Source: Sphingomonas sp. Leaf67
Lineage (GTDB): Bacteria > Pseudomonadota > Alphaproteobacteria > Sphingomonadales > Sphingomonadaceae
Direction: 5' to 3'
Length of the DNA stretch: 64,000 nucleotides
Assembly: GCF_001421965.1 (NCBI RefSeq)
Contig: NZ_LMLP01000020.1
Span: 103,423 to 167,422, forward strand
How positions within the stretch are numbered: the stretch's first letter is position 1; each line of letters begins with the position of its first letter. The translations under genes were made by a program, and so were the position numbers. Below, piece after piece: positions 24,287-34,239 of the stretch. Under the pieces are notes generated by a model that was not told where the DNA came from, did no database searches, and was given only the letters and a program-made list of their open reading frames with translations.

Positions 24287-25315
24287 TCAGCGCAGCCGGA
24301 GCGCCTTTCGGATGGTGTCCCAGCCTACGATCTTGAAGTTCTGTGTCTCCGGCGCGTTGTCGCCGTCCTGCGCGACCATCAGGCCGTGGCGCAGGCCGGG
24401 GCCGAAATCGCCGAGCATCAAGTCGATGCCGTCGGTCTCGCTGGTGCCGTCGATCGCGCCACCGCCGATGCGGAAACGGCCGGCATAGGTGAGCGCCGGC
24501 AGGCGGTAGAGGGTGTAGGCATTGTCGCCCTGGCTGCTGACGACCAGATAGCCGCCGTCGCGGCCCTTGGGGGCCAGTGCCAGCCCTTCGGCATCGGCGA
24601 TCAGCGTCGTGCCGTCGACCTTGGCAACGGCCGTGCCGGTGACGGGCGCGGCGGGATCGGCGGCGAAGCGCCACAGGCCGATATCCTCCTCGGCGACGTA
24701 GAGCAGCCCGGTCCGGTCGTCGACCACACAGCCCTCTGCCTGCGTGCCGACCTTCATCGAACGCACCGTGCGGACCTGCGGCGTCGCGCCGGTCGTGTCG
24801 ATCGACACCTGATCGATGCGGCCGTCCTTCATCACGACGAAACCGAACAGCGCGTGATCGCGCGCGCGGGTCCACAGGCACATGCCATAGGCTTCGCCGG
24901 GACCGACCGGATAGCGGCCCATCGGCACCAGCTTGCCCGCAACCGTGTCGAGGGTGAACAGCGCGACATGCGCCTCGCCAACGTCCGCACGGTCGCTGGC
25001 GACGGCGATCACCCTGCCGCCGACGTCCCGCAGGTCGACATTGTTGAGCCGCGCGGCGGGGGTGAAGCTCAGCCGTTTGCCCGACAGGCTATAGACATGA
25101 ATGCCGGCCTGCTTGTCGGTGCCGATCACGAGGCTCCCGGCCGGATTGCGCCGGTTGCGCCAGATGGCGGGATCGTCGGCGGCGTCGGCGGCGGTGTCGA
25201 CCGGATCGGTCTCCGCCACTGCGGCAACCATCGGCACCGCATTCGGCGTCACCGGCGGTGGGGGCGTTACCCCACACCCGCCGAGCAGCAACGCCGCGAC
25301 CGCGAACCGCCGCAT
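24287..25315 (-). CDS. Beta-propeller phytase, lipoprotein
   Basis: A 342-residue secreted protein with a short lipoprotein signal (LLLGGC at residues 10-15). It shows the six-bladed propeller pattern of alkaline phytases: DDPAIW near residue 47, then GTDKQAGIHVY, NNVDLR, AEGCVVDD, YVAEEDIGLWRF, DAEGLAL and QGDNAYTLY. It hydrolyses phytate in a calcium-dependent way and releases phosphate. Its ATG overlaps the stop of the TonB receptor by one base (TGATG), so the two form an operon for phytate use. Confidence 0.92.
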   Translation of the reverse strand: MRRFAVAALLLGGCGVTPPPPVTPNAVPMVAAVAETDPVDTAADAADDPAIWRNRRNPAGSLVIGTDKQAGIHVYSLSGKRLSFTPAARLNNVDLRDVGGRVIAVASDRADVGEAHVALFTLDTVAGKLVPMGRYPVGPGEAYGMCLWTRARDHALFGFVVMKDGRIDQVSIDTTGATPQVRTVRSMKVGTQAEGCVVDDRTGLLYVAEEDIGLWRFAADPAAPVTGTAVAKVDGTTLIADAEGLALAPKGRDGGYLVVSSQGDNAYTLYRLPALTYAGRFRIGGGAIDGTSETDGIDLMLGDFGPGLRHGLMVAQDGDNAPETQNFKIVGWDTIRKALRLR

Positions 25316-28104
25316 CAGAAGTTCACCCGCACGCCCGCCTGATAGCGGCGGCCGAATGTCTCACGCTCAATCGTGTAGCGGGCGTCGCGGACGTAGCGCC
25401 GGCCGGGACCGTTCAGCAGGTTGCTGAAATTGCCGAACAGTTCGACCTGGCTGGTGACCGCATAGCGCAGCGAGGCGTCGAGTTCGTTATCCTTCGCCCA
25501 GTAGAAGTCGCCGCCGTCGACACCACGATTGACACCGTTGATGACATCGAACGCACCCAGATCATCGAGCCATCGCGAGCGGTTCTGATACTGGACCCGC
25601 GCCGAGAAGCCGTATTTCTCGTAATAGGCACCGATATTGTACACCGCGTTCGACGCACCCGGCAGCGGTACGCGGCGGCCATCGGGGGTCTCGGCGCGGC
25701 TGCGGTTGAGCGTGGCGTTCAGCTGTATGCCGAAGCCGCCTACCCAGTCGGGCAGGCCGAGATCGGTCACGAACGGATCGAGCTGCTGCTGGATCGCGCC
25801 CTCGACACCGAGGATCGAGCCGTCGCCGCCATTGTCGATGGTCGAATACAGGTATTGCGACCGGTCGACGCCGCCGAAGTTCAACAGATCATTGCCAACC
25901 GTCCGTGTCGTGTCGAACAGCACGCCACGCAATCTCTTGTAATAGGCGCCAAACGACAGGAAGCCGCTGGGGGCAGCATAATATTCGACATAGGCGTCGA
26001 CGCCCATCGCCTTTTCCGGCTTCGCTGCCGGATTGCCGCCCTCGATGGTGAAGTTTCCGTCATTGATCGACAGGTTCGGACGAAGCTGATCGTAATCAGG
26101 TCGTGCTGCGCCGGTGCTGAACGACAGCCGCGCCTTCGTATTTTCGTTCACGTCATAGTTGATGTGCAGGCTCGGATATACCAGCGTCTGGCTGGTTTTC
26201 ACTTCGAGACGCTGCGGTCCAGTGCCAAACGCGCCGGAGTCATTGCGGATATGCTCGATCCGCGCGCCGCCGACGACATTGCCCCATTCGGTGACGACCG
26301 TCGCCATCGCATAGGCCGAATAGATGCGCTCGTTCACGTCATAGAGGTTGGCGGTCTGATCGACATAGCGGCCGACCGTCTTGGCGCGGTCGACGAGGTC
26401 GAGGAGCTGGGCCTTGCCGAAATACTGGAAGGTGTAGCCCAGCGGGATTTCGCCCTGAAAGCCGCCGGGGATCGCGATCTGGCCATAGCCGGTCGGGATG
26501 TGGGCGGCGGCGAACTGCGCGGCGGTGTTCAGGTCGAGCAGGCGTTCGTCGACCGACTTGGTGCGATCGTCGAAGCGCAGGCCGACCGCAAAGGTCGTCT
26601 TGTCGCCGAACAGTCCGTCGACATCATGCTGCACGTCGAGGCGCGCGGTATAGGCGTCGGTGGTGTCGGCCGCGAGCAGCGAGCGCAGGCGGACAAGTGA
26701 ACGCGGGAAATCCTCGATCGCGGTCACCCGGGCACCGCGGGCAAAGGTGCCGTTGGTGTTGCGGATGGTCCGGAACAGCTGGACGCGTGCCAGTTGCGGA
26801 TCGGTGAAGTCGTAGCCGACGGTCAGCCGGTTGGCGGCGTTCGCGCCGTTGGTGCCGAACGACGGGCTGTCGTAGTTCAACTGTGCGGGCTGGGTCCGGT
26901 CGTCGATCGAGCGGCTATAATTGGCCCGCCACGATACGCGCCACGTGTCGAGATCATGGTCGCCGCCCAGCGTGTTGGTGAACACCGACTGCTTGTACGC
27001 GCGCACGGTGAAGTTCGAATTCAGATCGATACCGTACACCGTGCCCTGCAGCGGGGTATTGCCGGTGCAGACATCGGCATAGCCCGTCGTGCCGGTGGCC
27101 GGCGTCGCATTGACCGCGCAGGCAGCGGTTGCGGTCGACAGGCGTGACTGCTGATCGTCGAGATCGAAAATATAGTTGTTGCGCTGTTCGTCGTCCTGGA
27201 ACGCCGAATAGATGGTTTCGGCGAAGATGCGGTGGTCGGGCGACGGCTTCCAGTCGAGCCGGGTCGACAGCGCATAGTTCTTGCGGACGAGGCGATACAG
27301 CTTGTTCTCGGTTTCGCGTGCCCAGATGCGGTCGGCAAAGCCCGGCCGCGCGTCCTGCGCCACGGTTTCCCAATCGGTCTCGAAATTGTCGGTGACCATG
27401 CCGCGCCGGTACAAGCTGGCCGACGAGGCAATGCCGAATTCACCGATGCCGGTGTCGAACCGGTCGGACACGACCAGCGATCCTTCGAATTCGCGACGGT
27501 CGCCCAGTTCGACCAGACCATAGGCGGCCTTGCCCGCGACATGGAACCCGTTCTGGTCGAAACCCGAACGGGTGATGATGTCGACATTGCCCGAAATGGT
27601 TTCGCCGACCATGTCCGGGGTCACCGCCTTGCGGACGATGATCTGCTTGGCGATCGCCGACGGAATTGAATCGAACCGGGCGGCGCGACCTTCGGGGCTG
27701 ACGACGTTCACGCCGTCGAACGACAGCGTGGTCCAGCGCTTCGGCGCGCCGCGCAGGTTGACGTAGCGGGCCTGACCCTGGTCGCGCTCGACGCCGACAC
27801 CGGGCAGGCGGCTGATCGCCTGAGCGATGTTCTGGTCGGGCAGGCGACCGACCGCGTCGGAGGCGATGACCGAGACAAGCGCGGTGCTGTTGCGCTGGAT
27901 TTCGAGCGCGGCGGCTTCGGATTCGGCGATCGGGCGGCTGCCGCGCACCACGATTTCCTGTTCCTCTTCGGGGGCCACTGGATCGGCGACGACCGGCATA
28001 TCCTCGACCGGATCGGCCAGCGCGGCGACGGGCAGGAACGCCGCGCCCGTCAGCAATGCGCGCACGACGACGGCCCGCGAGGACCGGGCGAAGATACCAA
28101 CCAT
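25315..28104 (-). CDS. TonB-dependent receptor linked to phytase
   Basis: A 929-residue outer-membrane receptor with signal peptide and a TonB box-like EIVVRG near residue 50. The plug domain follows (ISRLPGVGVERDQGQ, VNLRGAPKRW), then a large beta barrel ending in an aromatic-terminated strand (GVRVNF). It belongs to the group of large receptors resembling those for complex substrates rather than the siderophore type. Coupling to a phytase suggests uptake of phytate or its products. The 5' region contains an 18-bp palindrome and Pho-box-like repeats. Confidence 0.9.
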   Translation of the reverse strand: MVGIFARSSRAVVVRALLTGAAFLPVAALADPVEDMPVVADPVAPEEEQEIVVRGSRPIAESEAAALEIQRNSTALVSVIASDAVGRLPDQNIAQAISRLPGVGVERDQGQARYVNLRGAPKRWTTLSFDGVNVVSPEGRAARFDSIPSAIAKQIIVRKAVTPDMVGETISGNVDIITRSGFDQNGFHVAGKAAYGLVELGDRREFEGSLVVSDRFDTGIGEFGIASSASLYRRGMVTDNFETDWETVAQDARPGFADRIWARETENKLYRLVRKNYALSTRLDWKPSPDHRIFAETIYSAFQDDEQRNNYIFDLDDQQSRLSTATAACAVNATPATGTTGYADVCTGNTPLQGTVYGIDLNSNFTVRAYKQSVFTNTLGGDHDLDTWRVSWRANYSRSIDDRTQPAQLNYDSPSFGTNGANAANRLTVGYDFTDPQLARVQLFRTIRNTNGTFARGARVTAIEDFPRSLVRLRSLLAADTTDAYTARLDVQHDVDGLFGDKTTFAVGLRFDDRTKSVDERLLDLNTAAQFAAAHIPTGYGQIAIPGGFQGEIPLGYTFQYFGKAQLLDLVDRAKTVGRYVDQTANLYDVNERIYSAYAMATVVTEWGNVVGGARIEHIRNDSGAFGTGPQRLEVKTSQTLVYPSLHINYDVNENTKARLSFSTGAARPDYDQLRPNLSINDGNFTIEGGNPAAKPEKAMGVDAYVEYYAAPSGFLSFGAYYKRLRGVLFDTTRTVGNDLLNFGGVDRSQYLYSTIDNGGDGSILGVEGAIQQQLDPFVTDLGLPDWVGGFGIQLNATLNRSRAETPDGRRVPLPGASNAVYNIGAYYEKYGFSARVQYQNRSRWLDDLGAFDVINGVNRGVDGGDFYWAKDNELDASLRYAVTSQVELFGNFSNLLNGPGRRYVRDARYTIERETFGRRYQAGVRVNF

Positions 28105-28124
28105 GTCAGAAAGCCCCTTGTTAG

Positions 28125-28142
28125 GGGAGCGTTAACGCTCCC
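28125..28142 (-). promoter_or_regulatory. 18-bp palindrome in the receptor leader
   Basis: The perfect palindrome GGGAGCGTTAACGCTCCC lies 20 bases upstream of the receptor start codon. It could be an operator of a LacI/GntR-type regulator or a hairpin near the ribosome binding site. No regulator gene is adjacent. Confidence 0.5.
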
Positions 28143-28174
28143 GCCTTGGGGTTGCCCCTGACGACGGGGAATGA

Positions 28175-28207
28175 AACGACCGTTACGAGATCGTTACGTA
28201 ACCATTA
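28175..28207 (-). promoter_or_regulatory. Pho-box-like 11-bp direct repeats
   Basis: On the minus strand three consecutive 11-base units begin TAATGG, TAACGA and TAACGG. An 11-base period of direct repeats is the geometry of PhoB binding sites, although the sequence deviates from the CTGTCAT consensus; a CTGTAAT does precede the first unit. Since the downstream genes release phosphate from phytate, PhoB control is a reasonable hypothesis. Confidence 0.4.
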
Positions 28208-28254
28208 CAGTGTCGAGCGTGTTGCAGATCGGCAACAGACTTGTCCGACGGTGC

Positions 28255-28289
28255 GATCGTTACCCCGAAACCGGTTCGGGGCAACGATC
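28255..28289 (-). terminator. Strong hairpin after msrB
   Basis: A long stem (GATCGTTaCCCCGAA against TTCGGGGcAACGATC, one mismatch) lies nine bases past the msrB stop codon. No T run follows, so it may act as a 3' stabiliser or a weak terminator. It also separates msrB from the promoter region of the TonB receptor. Confidence 0.5.
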
Positions 28290-28297
28290 CGCACGCG

Positions 28298-28741
28298 TTA
28301 TCCTTCGACCTGACCGAGATAGTCGCCATACCCTTCCGCTTCCATCGCCTCCTTGGGTACGAAGCGGAGCGAGGCGGAGTTGATGCAGTAGCGCAGACCA
28401 CCCCGGTCGCGCGGACCGTCGGGGAACACATGGCCGAGATGGCTGTCGCCGCCCGCCGAGCGGACTTCGGTGCGGACCATGCCATGCGTCGCGTCGCGCA
28501 GTTCGGCGACATTGGCGGGCTCGATCGGCTTGGTGAAGCTCGGCCAGCCACAGTGCGAATCGAACTTGTCGGTCGATGCGAACAATGGCTCGCCCGACAC
28601 GATGTCGACATAAAGGCCCGCGCGCTTCTCGTGCAGATATTCGCCGGTGCCTGGCCGTTCGGTGCCGCTTTGCTGCGTCACATGGAATTGCTCGGGGGTC
28701 AGGCGGGCGATTGCCGCCTCGGTCTTGCGATATTCGGTCAT
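28298..28741 (-). CDS. msrB: Peptide-methionine (R)-S-oxide reductase
   Basis: A 147-residue MsrB that repairs oxidised methionine. It has the core [10 protein letters not shown], in which the first cysteine of the motif sits, GDSHLGHVF, and the catalytic [11 protein letters not shown] near the C-terminus. The canonical two zinc-binding CxxC pairs are missing, so it is the non-zinc form. Of two adjacent ATGs, 28741 has the better spacing to a GGAAG site; 28744 adds one residue. It follows the dienelactone-hydrolase gene by about 60 bases. Confidence 0.93.
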   Translation of the reverse strand: MTEYRKTEAAIARLTPEQFHVTQQSGTERPGTGEYLHEKRAGLYVDIVSGEPLFASTDKFDSHCGWPSFTKPIEPANVAELRDATHGMVRTEVRSAGGDSHLGHVFPDGPRDRGGLRYCINSASLRFVPKEAMEAEGYGDYLGQVEG

Positions 28742-28803
28742 CATGGGCTTCCGTACTGGGGTGCCGGATAGATGGGGGCGCGACGGCGGGTTCGCAAAGC
28801 CGG

Positions 28804-29514
28804 TCAGAACAGCTCGCCGAGGAACCCGACGACCGACGCCCAGGATCGGCGATCGGCATCGGCGTCATAGGCCATGCCCTTTTCGGGCGCGGCGGCATGG
28901 GGGTTGGTGAAGGCGTGCATCGCCCGGCCATGCGCGTGCAACTGCCAGTCGGCATGCCGCGCGCCCATTTCCTCGGCAAAGGCCAGCACCTTGTCCGGCG
29001 CGGCCATCGGGTCCTGCCAGCCATGTTCGACCAGCACCTTCGCCGCGATCGGGCCGTGACCGCCCAGATCGTTGCCATCGAGCATGCCGTGCAGGCTGAC
29101 CACGCCCACCACGCCGTCGGCCCCGCCGCGCGCGAGGTCGAGGGCGCACAGCCCACCGAAGCAATAGCCGATCGCCGCGATCTTCGTCGCGTCCACCCGG
29201 TCGAGCGACGCGGCGAACGCAACGCCTGCGCGCATCCGCTGCAACAACGCGGCGCGATCGGACAGGAACGGGCCGATCAGATGGCTGTTGTCGCCCGCCG
29301 GATCGCCCTTGACGTCCTTGCCGAACATATCGATCGCGATGCCGACATAGCCGAGGGCGGCGAGCCGCTCGGCAGTCCGATGCTCGGCCTCGCCGCGTCC
29401 GGCCCATTGGTGCGCGATCAGCACAGCGGGGGCCGGGCCGTCCCCGGCGGGGAACACCACGCCCGCCTGCAACACCGTGTCGCCGTCGCGATAGTCGAAC
29501 TGCTGCACCGTCAT
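28804..29514 (-). CDS. Dienelactone hydrolase family protein
   Basis: A 236-residue alpha/beta hydrolase. The nucleophile elbow is GYCFGG (cysteine nucleophile), and the conserved LIAHQWAGR and [10 protein letters not shown] are typical of dienelactone hydrolases. The histidine is probably that in MHAFTNP. The specific ester is unknown. There is no signal peptide, so it is cytoplasmic. ATG 29514 was chosen because the upstream frame extension has arginine-rich shadow composition. It shares direction with msrB. Confidence 0.88.
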   Translation of the reverse strand: MTVQQFDYRDGDTVLQAGVVFPAGDGPAPAVLIAHQWAGRGEAEHRTAERLAALGYVGIAIDMFGKDVKGDPAGDNSHLIGPFLSDRAALLQRMRAGVAFAASLDRVDATKIAAIGYCFGGLCALDLARGGADGVVGVVSLHGMLDGNDLGGHGPIAAKVLVEHGWQDPMAAPDKVLAFAEEMGARHADWQLHAHGRAMHAFTNPHAAAPEKGMAYDADADRRSWASVVGFLGELF

Positions 29515-29645
29515 CCGTCTGCTCCATGATGGGAAAGTCGCGCGCTGAACGGTCGGACCGGCAGGGGGGTTGCGCGTGGACAGGTCCGCTTCGTACGATG
29601 CCGGCGAAGCGCCGGAATACGGGCGCGATTGCAGGAGGTTGCGCG

Positions 29646-30488
29646 ATGCGGATGGTGTGGGCGACGATGGCGGCGGGGATCGCCACCGCCGGGGTGGCGC
29701 AGGACGCCCCGACGCTGGGTGCCAGCAACCATGCGGTCGATATCGCCATCGCGCCACCCGCCGGCACGCCGACCTTTGCCGACGAATTTACCGGCAAGAC
29801 CATCGACCCCGCCCACTGGCGCTTCGATACCAGCCGCAATCGCGACGGCTGGTACAATAACGAACGGCAATATTATGCGCCCGCCAACACCCCCGCCAAT
29901 GCCCGGATCGCCGATGGCGCGCTGGTGATCGAGGCGCGGCGGGAGAAACCGAAGGGCGGCGATTCCGGCGGACAGGACTATACCTCCGCCCGGATCGTGT
30001 CGGTGAAGCCGATGGGCTATGGCTTTTACGATATCCGCGCGAAGCTGCCGTGCGGACGTGGCATCTGGCCAGCGCTGTGGATGCTGCCGCCCGATGGCAA
30101 ATGGCCCGAAGAGGGCGAGATCGATATTCTCGAACTGGTCGGCTACGAACCCGATCTGGTCCATGCGACGCTGCACACGGCCAAATTCAACCATGCCCGG
30201 GGCCCGCAACGCGGCGGATCGCGCAGGATGACCGACGTTTGCGGGCAATGGCATCACTATCAGCTCGACTGGACCCCACAGGCGATCATCATCGGCATCG
30301 ACGGGCGCGGCTATATGCGCGTCGCCAACGACCAGCCGGGCGGGCGCGCGGCTTGGCCGTTCGACCGGCCGTTCGACCTGATCCTGAACGTCGCGGTCGG
30401 CGGCGACTGGGGCGGCAAGATGGGCATCGACGACAGCAAATTCCCGCAGTCGATGCGGGTCGATCATGTCCGCTACTGGCGACGCTGA
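29646..30488 (+). CDS. Secreted glycoside hydrolase family 16 glucanase
   Basis: A 280-residue enzyme with a signal peptide (cleavage near AGVAQ-D, residue 19). The GH16 catalytic motif is EEGEIDILEL, in which the first and last glutamates of EIDILE act as nucleophile and acid/base. It also has RGIWPALWMLP and the C-terminal block LILNVAVGGDWGG. It most likely cleaves beta-1,3 or mixed-linked glucans. ATG 29646 follows a perfect AGGAGG site by seven bases. It overlaps the opposing cobC gene by 16 bases at the stop codons. Confidence 0.93.
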   Translation: MRMVWATMAAGIATAGVAQDAPTLGASNHAVDIAIAPPAGTPTFADEFTGKTIDPAHWRFDTSRNRDGWYNNERQYYAPANTPANARIADGALVIEARREKPKGGDSGGQDYTSARIVSVKPMGYGFYDIRAKLPCGRGIWPALWMLPPDGKWPEEGEIDILELVGYEPDLVHATLHTAKFNHARGPQRGGSRRMTDVCGQWHHYQLDWTPQAIIIGIDGRGYMRVANDQPGGRAAWPFDRPFDLILNVAVGGDWGGKMGIDDSKFPQSMRVDHVRYWRR

Positions 30489-31021
30489 ACCACGACGATT
30501 TCGCCACAGGCGGGGATGAAGTCGACCGCGCGGGTAAGCGACTGGCCGTCGAGCACCGTGCGCAGCGTCGCGATCGGCCCGCCATGCGCGACGACCAGCA
30601 CGGTCGGTTCACGGGGCAGCGCCGCCCATCCGGCCAGCACCCGGTCGGCTAGGTCGCGTCCGCGCTCTCCGCCGCCGGGCCGGTAGGTTTCGGGATCGGT
30701 CATCATCCGGTCCATCTCCGCCCCCGTCTCGCGCCAGATCGCGTTCCACGACCGGCCCTCCCATGCGCCGAAGTCGCGTTCGAGCCAGCGAGGGTCGTTG
30801 ATGACCGGTACGTCGCGACCGCGCGCAATCTTCTCCGCCAGCAGCCAGCTACGGAGCGCGCCCGAATGGACGATGGCGTCGATCGTGGTGGCGGCGAGGT
30901 CGGCAACGATCCGCGCCGCCAGCGTCTGGCCCTCGCGGCTCCACCCCATGTCGGACCGGCCATAGCAGCGCCCGGCCCATGCCTTCGCGACCGGCGGGTG
31001 GCGCAGCAGCAACACCTTCAC
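30473..31021 (-). CDS. cobC: Histidine phosphatase, probable alpha-ribazole phosphatase
   Basis: A 182-residue histidine phosphatase with the phospho-accepting histidine in LLLRHPPVA and the second catalytic histidine in VVAHGGPI. As the last gene of the cobalamin operon it probably removes the 5'-phosphate from alpha-ribazole phosphate or adenosylcobalamin phosphate. It starts at GTG with a four-base overlap (GTGA) with cobS. Confidence 0.85.
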   Translation of the reverse strand: MKVLLLRHPPVAKAWAGRCYGRSDMGWSREGQTLAARIVADLAATTIDAIVHSGALRSWLLAEKIARGRDVPVINDPRWLERDFGAWEGRSWNAIWRETGAEMDRMMTDPETYRPGGGERGRDLADRVLAGWAALPREPTVLVVAHGGPIATLRTVLDGQSLTRAVDFIPACGEIVVVQRRQ

Positions 31022-31791
31022 CGTACGGCGACCGCCAGCAGCAGCGCCAACTGCCCCATCGCTGCCGCGAAGCCGAGGCAGTCGCCGGTACTCCCCCCGA
31101 TGCGTGCGATCAGGAAACGGCGCAGCCAGAGCAGCAGCACGAGCATCGCGCCGAACGCCGCCCCGGTCGCACCGGGCCGCAGCCACAGGATCGGGGCAAG
31201 GCCGGGCAGTGCCAGCACGATTGCCAGCGCAAGGCGGCCGCGCGGCATCCGCCCGGCACGCACCGCCATTCCTGCCCCACTGCCGACCGGGGCGACGATC
31301 GCCGCCAGCGTCACCGCGCACGACCGTCCCGCCGTCGCCGCGCCGACGATCGCCGCCGCCGCGACCGGGGCCGGCAATGCGACCATCGCCGCGATCCGCA
31401 GCACCACGCTCAACGCCAGCCCGAGCGCGCCATAGCTGCCGATGCGGCTGTCCTTCATGATCGTCAGCGCGCGCTCCCCCGACGCGGTGCCCCCGAACGC
31501 ATCGCAGAAATCGGCGACCGCATCCTCGTGAAACGCACCGGTCAGCAACGCCTCGACGATCAGCGCCAGCGTCGCTGCGACCAGTGGCGGCCAAATCCAG
31601 CCGGCAACGACGAACACCCCCGCCGTCGCCGCACCGATCAGCGTGCCGACCGGCGGCAGCCACGCCATCGCCCGCGCCAGCCCCGCCCCAGCCTGTTCCG
31701 CCGACAGCCGGGCAAGGATCGGCACCGGCAGGCGGGTGAGGAACTGGACCGCCAGCAACGGCGCGGCCCAGCGCGGCGCGTCAGTCGGCAC
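31018..31791 (-). CDS. cobS: Adenosylcobinamide-GDP ribazoletransferase
   Basis: A 257-residue polytopic membrane enzyme. It has LAVQFLTRLPVP near the N-terminus and the metal-binding motif FHEDAVADFCDAFGG, the alphaproteobacterial form of the CobS signature. It joins adenosylcobinamide-GDP and alpha-ribazole phosphate. GTG 31791 overlaps the cobT stop by 11 bases; the longer frame upstream is cobT in another frame. Confidence 0.92.
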   Translation of the reverse strand: MPTDAPRWAAPLLAVQFLTRLPVPILARLSAEQAGAGLARAMAWLPPVGTLIGAATAGVFVVAGWIWPPLVAATLALIVEALLTGAFHEDAVADFCDAFGGTASGERALTIMKDSRIGSYGALGLALSVVLRIAAMVALPAPVAAAAIVGAATAGRSCAVTLAAIVAPVGSGAGMAVRAGRMPRGRLALAIVLALPGLAPILWLRPGATGAAFGAMLVLLLWLRRFLIARIGGSTGDCLGFAAAMGQLALLLAVAVR

Positions 31792-32785
31792 GATCCGCCC
31801 CGATCTGATCGAGCCGCACCACGTCGTTGAGCAGCGCCGACGCGGCATCGAGCAGCGGCAACGCCGTCAGCGCCCCGCTCCCCTCGCCCAGCCGCATCTC
31901 CCAGTCGAGCACCGGCGTCAGCCCGAGTGCGGCGAGCGCCGCCTGATGCCCCGGCTCGGCCGAACGATGCCCCGCGATCATCGCCTTCCCGCTGCCCGGC
32001 GCGAGCGTCTCGGCGATCAAGGCGGCGGCGGTGGCGACATATCCATCGAGCAGCAGCGTCACCCCCCGCGCCGCGCCCGCCGCATAGAAGCCGGCCATCG
32101 CCGCGATTTCATAGCCCGCGACCGATGCGATCGCTGCACGCGGATCGGCCCCGCCCCGCGCACGATCGGTCGCGGCGGCGACGACCCGGCGCTTGGCGGC
32201 AAGCACCGTGTCGTCCGCCCCTGCCCCGCGCCCGACCGCCGCAGCGGGGTCGAGTCCGGTCAGCAGCGCGGTGAGGCAGGCGGCCGGGGTCGTGTTGCCG
32301 ATCCCCATCTCCCCGGCGATCAGCAGCACCGCGCCTTCGTCGATGGCGCGCTCCGCCTCGCTGGCACCGATGCCCCAAGCCGCGTCGAACTGTGCGACCG
32401 TCATCGCCGGGCGGGCACCCAGCGGCGCGGTGCCATCGGCGAGGCGCGCATCGCGAAAGAAGGCCGGCCCGTCGACCCGCGCACCCGTCATGCCGACGTC
32501 GACCAGCCGCAACGGGCAATCGGCGGCAGCTGCCAGCGCGTTGCTGGTCGCACGGCCCGACAGGATGGTGGCGACCATCATCGCCGTCACTTCGGACGGC
32601 CATGCCGACACGCCCTCCGCCACACAGCCATGATCGCCCGCGAACAACACCGCCTGTCGGGGCGAGGTCCGCGCATCGATCCGCCGCTGCGTCAGCGCCA
32701 GTTCGGTCGCCAGCGCCTCCAGCCGTCCCATCGCCCCGCGCGGCTTGGCCAGCGCGTCCAGATGCGCGCGAATCTCGTCGATCAT
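31781..32785 (-). CDS. cobT: Nicotinate-nucleotide--dimethylbenzimidazole phosphoribosyltransferase
   Basis: A 334-residue enzyme that makes alpha-ribazole phosphate from nicotinate mononucleotide and the lower-ligand base. Landmarks are [28 protein letters not shown] and the C-terminal [11 protein letters not shown] with the catalytic glutamate. ATG 32785 overlaps the cobQ stop by four bases. Confidence 0.95.
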   Translation of the reverse strand: MIDEIRAHLDALAKPRGAMGRLEALATELALTQRRIDARTSPRQAVLFAGDHGCVAEGVSAWPSEVTAMMVATILSGRATSNALAAAADCPLRLVDVGMTGARVDGPAFFRDARLADGTAPLGARPAMTVAQFDAAWGIGASEAERAIDEGAVLLIAGEMGIGNTTPAACLTALLTGLDPAAAVGRGAGADDTVLAAKRRVVAAATDRARGGADPRAAIASVAGYEIAAMAGFYAAGAARGVTLLLDGYVATAAALIAETLAPGSGKAMIAGHRSAEPGHQAALAALGLTPVLDWEMRLGEGSGALTALPLLDAASALLNDVVRLDQIGADRAD

Positions 32786-34239
32786 GGGGCCTCCCCGGCA
32801 ATGTCCAGAAGTGCGTCGATATCCAGCGCCGCCTCGAGCGCCCGCGCGACGCCGTCGAGCGCCGCGTCGATGCCCTCGCGCCGGTCGAGCGGATCGCCCC
32901 GCGCGCCGATCCGCCGCAACAGGCTCGCGCGCGCGCTGGCGGCATCGAACAGGCCATGGACATAGCAGCCGGCGATCTGCCCGTCGCGCGCGACCGCGCC
33001 ATCGGCCGTACCCTCGGCGAACCGCAACAGCGGCGGCGTGCCCGGCGCGACGGTCGTGACGCCGGCATGGATTTCGTACCCGGCGAACGCCGCTCCGTCC
33101 GTCAGCGTGCCGGTGACCGGCCGGGTCGTCTTGGCCCCGGCCATCACCGTATCGATCGGCAGCAGCCCAAGGCCCGCCACCCGTCCGGCCGGTCCCTCGA
33201 TCCCGTCCGGGTCGGCGATGCTGGCCCCCAGCATCTGATAGCCGCCGCAAATCCCCAGCACCTGCCCCCCGCGCCGGACATGCGCGCAAAGATCGATATC
33301 CCACCCCTGTCCGCGCAGGAAAGCGAGGTCGGCGATCGTCGCCTTGGTCCCCGGCAGGATCACCAGCGCGGCATCGCCCGGCAGCGGCTGGCCGGGCGGG
33401 ATCATCCGCAGTCGCACCGCCGGATCGTGCGCCAGCGCGTCGAAATCGTCGAAATTGGCGATGCGCGACAGCATTGGCACCGCGATTAGCGGGCCTTCGC
33501 CGTGCTCGGCCCCGCGTCCCAGTGCCACCGCATCCTCGGCGGGCAGGCGCGCGGCGTCCGCCAGCCACGGGACCAGCCCGATATCGCGCCAGCCGGTCCG
33601 CACGACGATCTCCGCGCGACCATCGTCGAACAGCGCCGGATCGCCGCGAAACTTGTTGACCAGAAAACCGCGGATCATCGCCGCGTCGTCGGGGTCGATC
33701 ACCGCCTGCGTCCCGACCAGCGAAGCGATCACCCCGCCGCGATCGATATCGCCCGCCAGCACCACCGGCACCCCCGCCGCGCGCGCGAACCCCATGTTCG
33801 CGATATCGCCGGCGCGCAGGTTGATCTCAGCCGGCGACCCTGCCCCTTCGGCCACCACGATATCGGCTTGGCCCGACAATCGGCGATAGGCCGCCAGCAC
33901 CTCGGCCAGCAATTCGGGCCGCCGCCGCCGGTAATCGCCCGCGCGCATCACCCCCGCGACCCGCCCGCCGACGACCAGTTGCGACGTCCGGTCGCTCTGC
34001 GGTTTCAGCAGCACCGGGTTCATGTCGGTCGTCGGCGGCACCCGGCACGCCATCGCCTGCAACGCCTGCGCCCGGCCGATCTCGCCGCCACCCGCACAGA
34101 CGGCGGCGTTGTTCGACATGTTCTGCGCCTTGAACGGGCGCACCCTGAGGCCGCGATCGGTCAACAGCCGGCACAAGCCGGCGACCAGCACCGATTTGCC
34201 GACATCCGATCCGGTCCCCTGGATCATCACCGCAGCCAT
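32782..34239 (-). CDS. cobQ: Cobyric acid synthase
   Basis: A 485-residue glutamine-dependent amidase acting on four side-chain carboxylates of adenosyl-cobyrinic acid a,c-diamide. The N-terminal dethiobiotin-synthase-like domain has the P-loop [10 protein letters not shown] and QNMSNNA. The C-terminal glutaminase domain has [11 protein letters not shown] (nucleophile Cys), YEIHAG and CYVHGLF. ATG 34239 gives [10 protein letters not shown], as usual in the family, with 13 bases of overlap with cbiB; ATG 34227 (TGATG overlap) is also possible. Confidence 0.95.
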   Translation of the reverse strand: MAAVMIQGTGSDVGKSVLVAGLCRLLTDRGLRVRPFKAQNMSNNAAVCAGGGEIGRAQALQAMACRVPPTTDMNPVLLKPQSDRTSQLVVGGRVAGVMRAGDYRRRRPELLAEVLAAYRRLSGQADIVVAEGAGSPAEINLRAGDIANMGFARAAGVPVVLAGDIDRGGVIASLVGTQAVIDPDDAAMIRGFLVNKFRGDPALFDDGRAEIVVRTGWRDIGLVPWLADAARLPAEDAVALGRGAEHGEGPLIAVPMLSRIANFDDFDALAHDPAVRLRMIPPGQPLPGDAALVILPGTKATIADLAFLRGQGWDIDLCAHVRRGGQVLGICGGYQMLGASIADPDGIEGPAGRVAGLGLLPIDTVMAGAKTTRPVTGTLTDGAAFAGYEIHAGVTTVAPGTPPLLRFAEGTADGAVARDGQIAGCYVHGLFDAASARASLLRRIGARGDPLDRREGIDAALDGVARALEAALDIDALLDIAGEAP

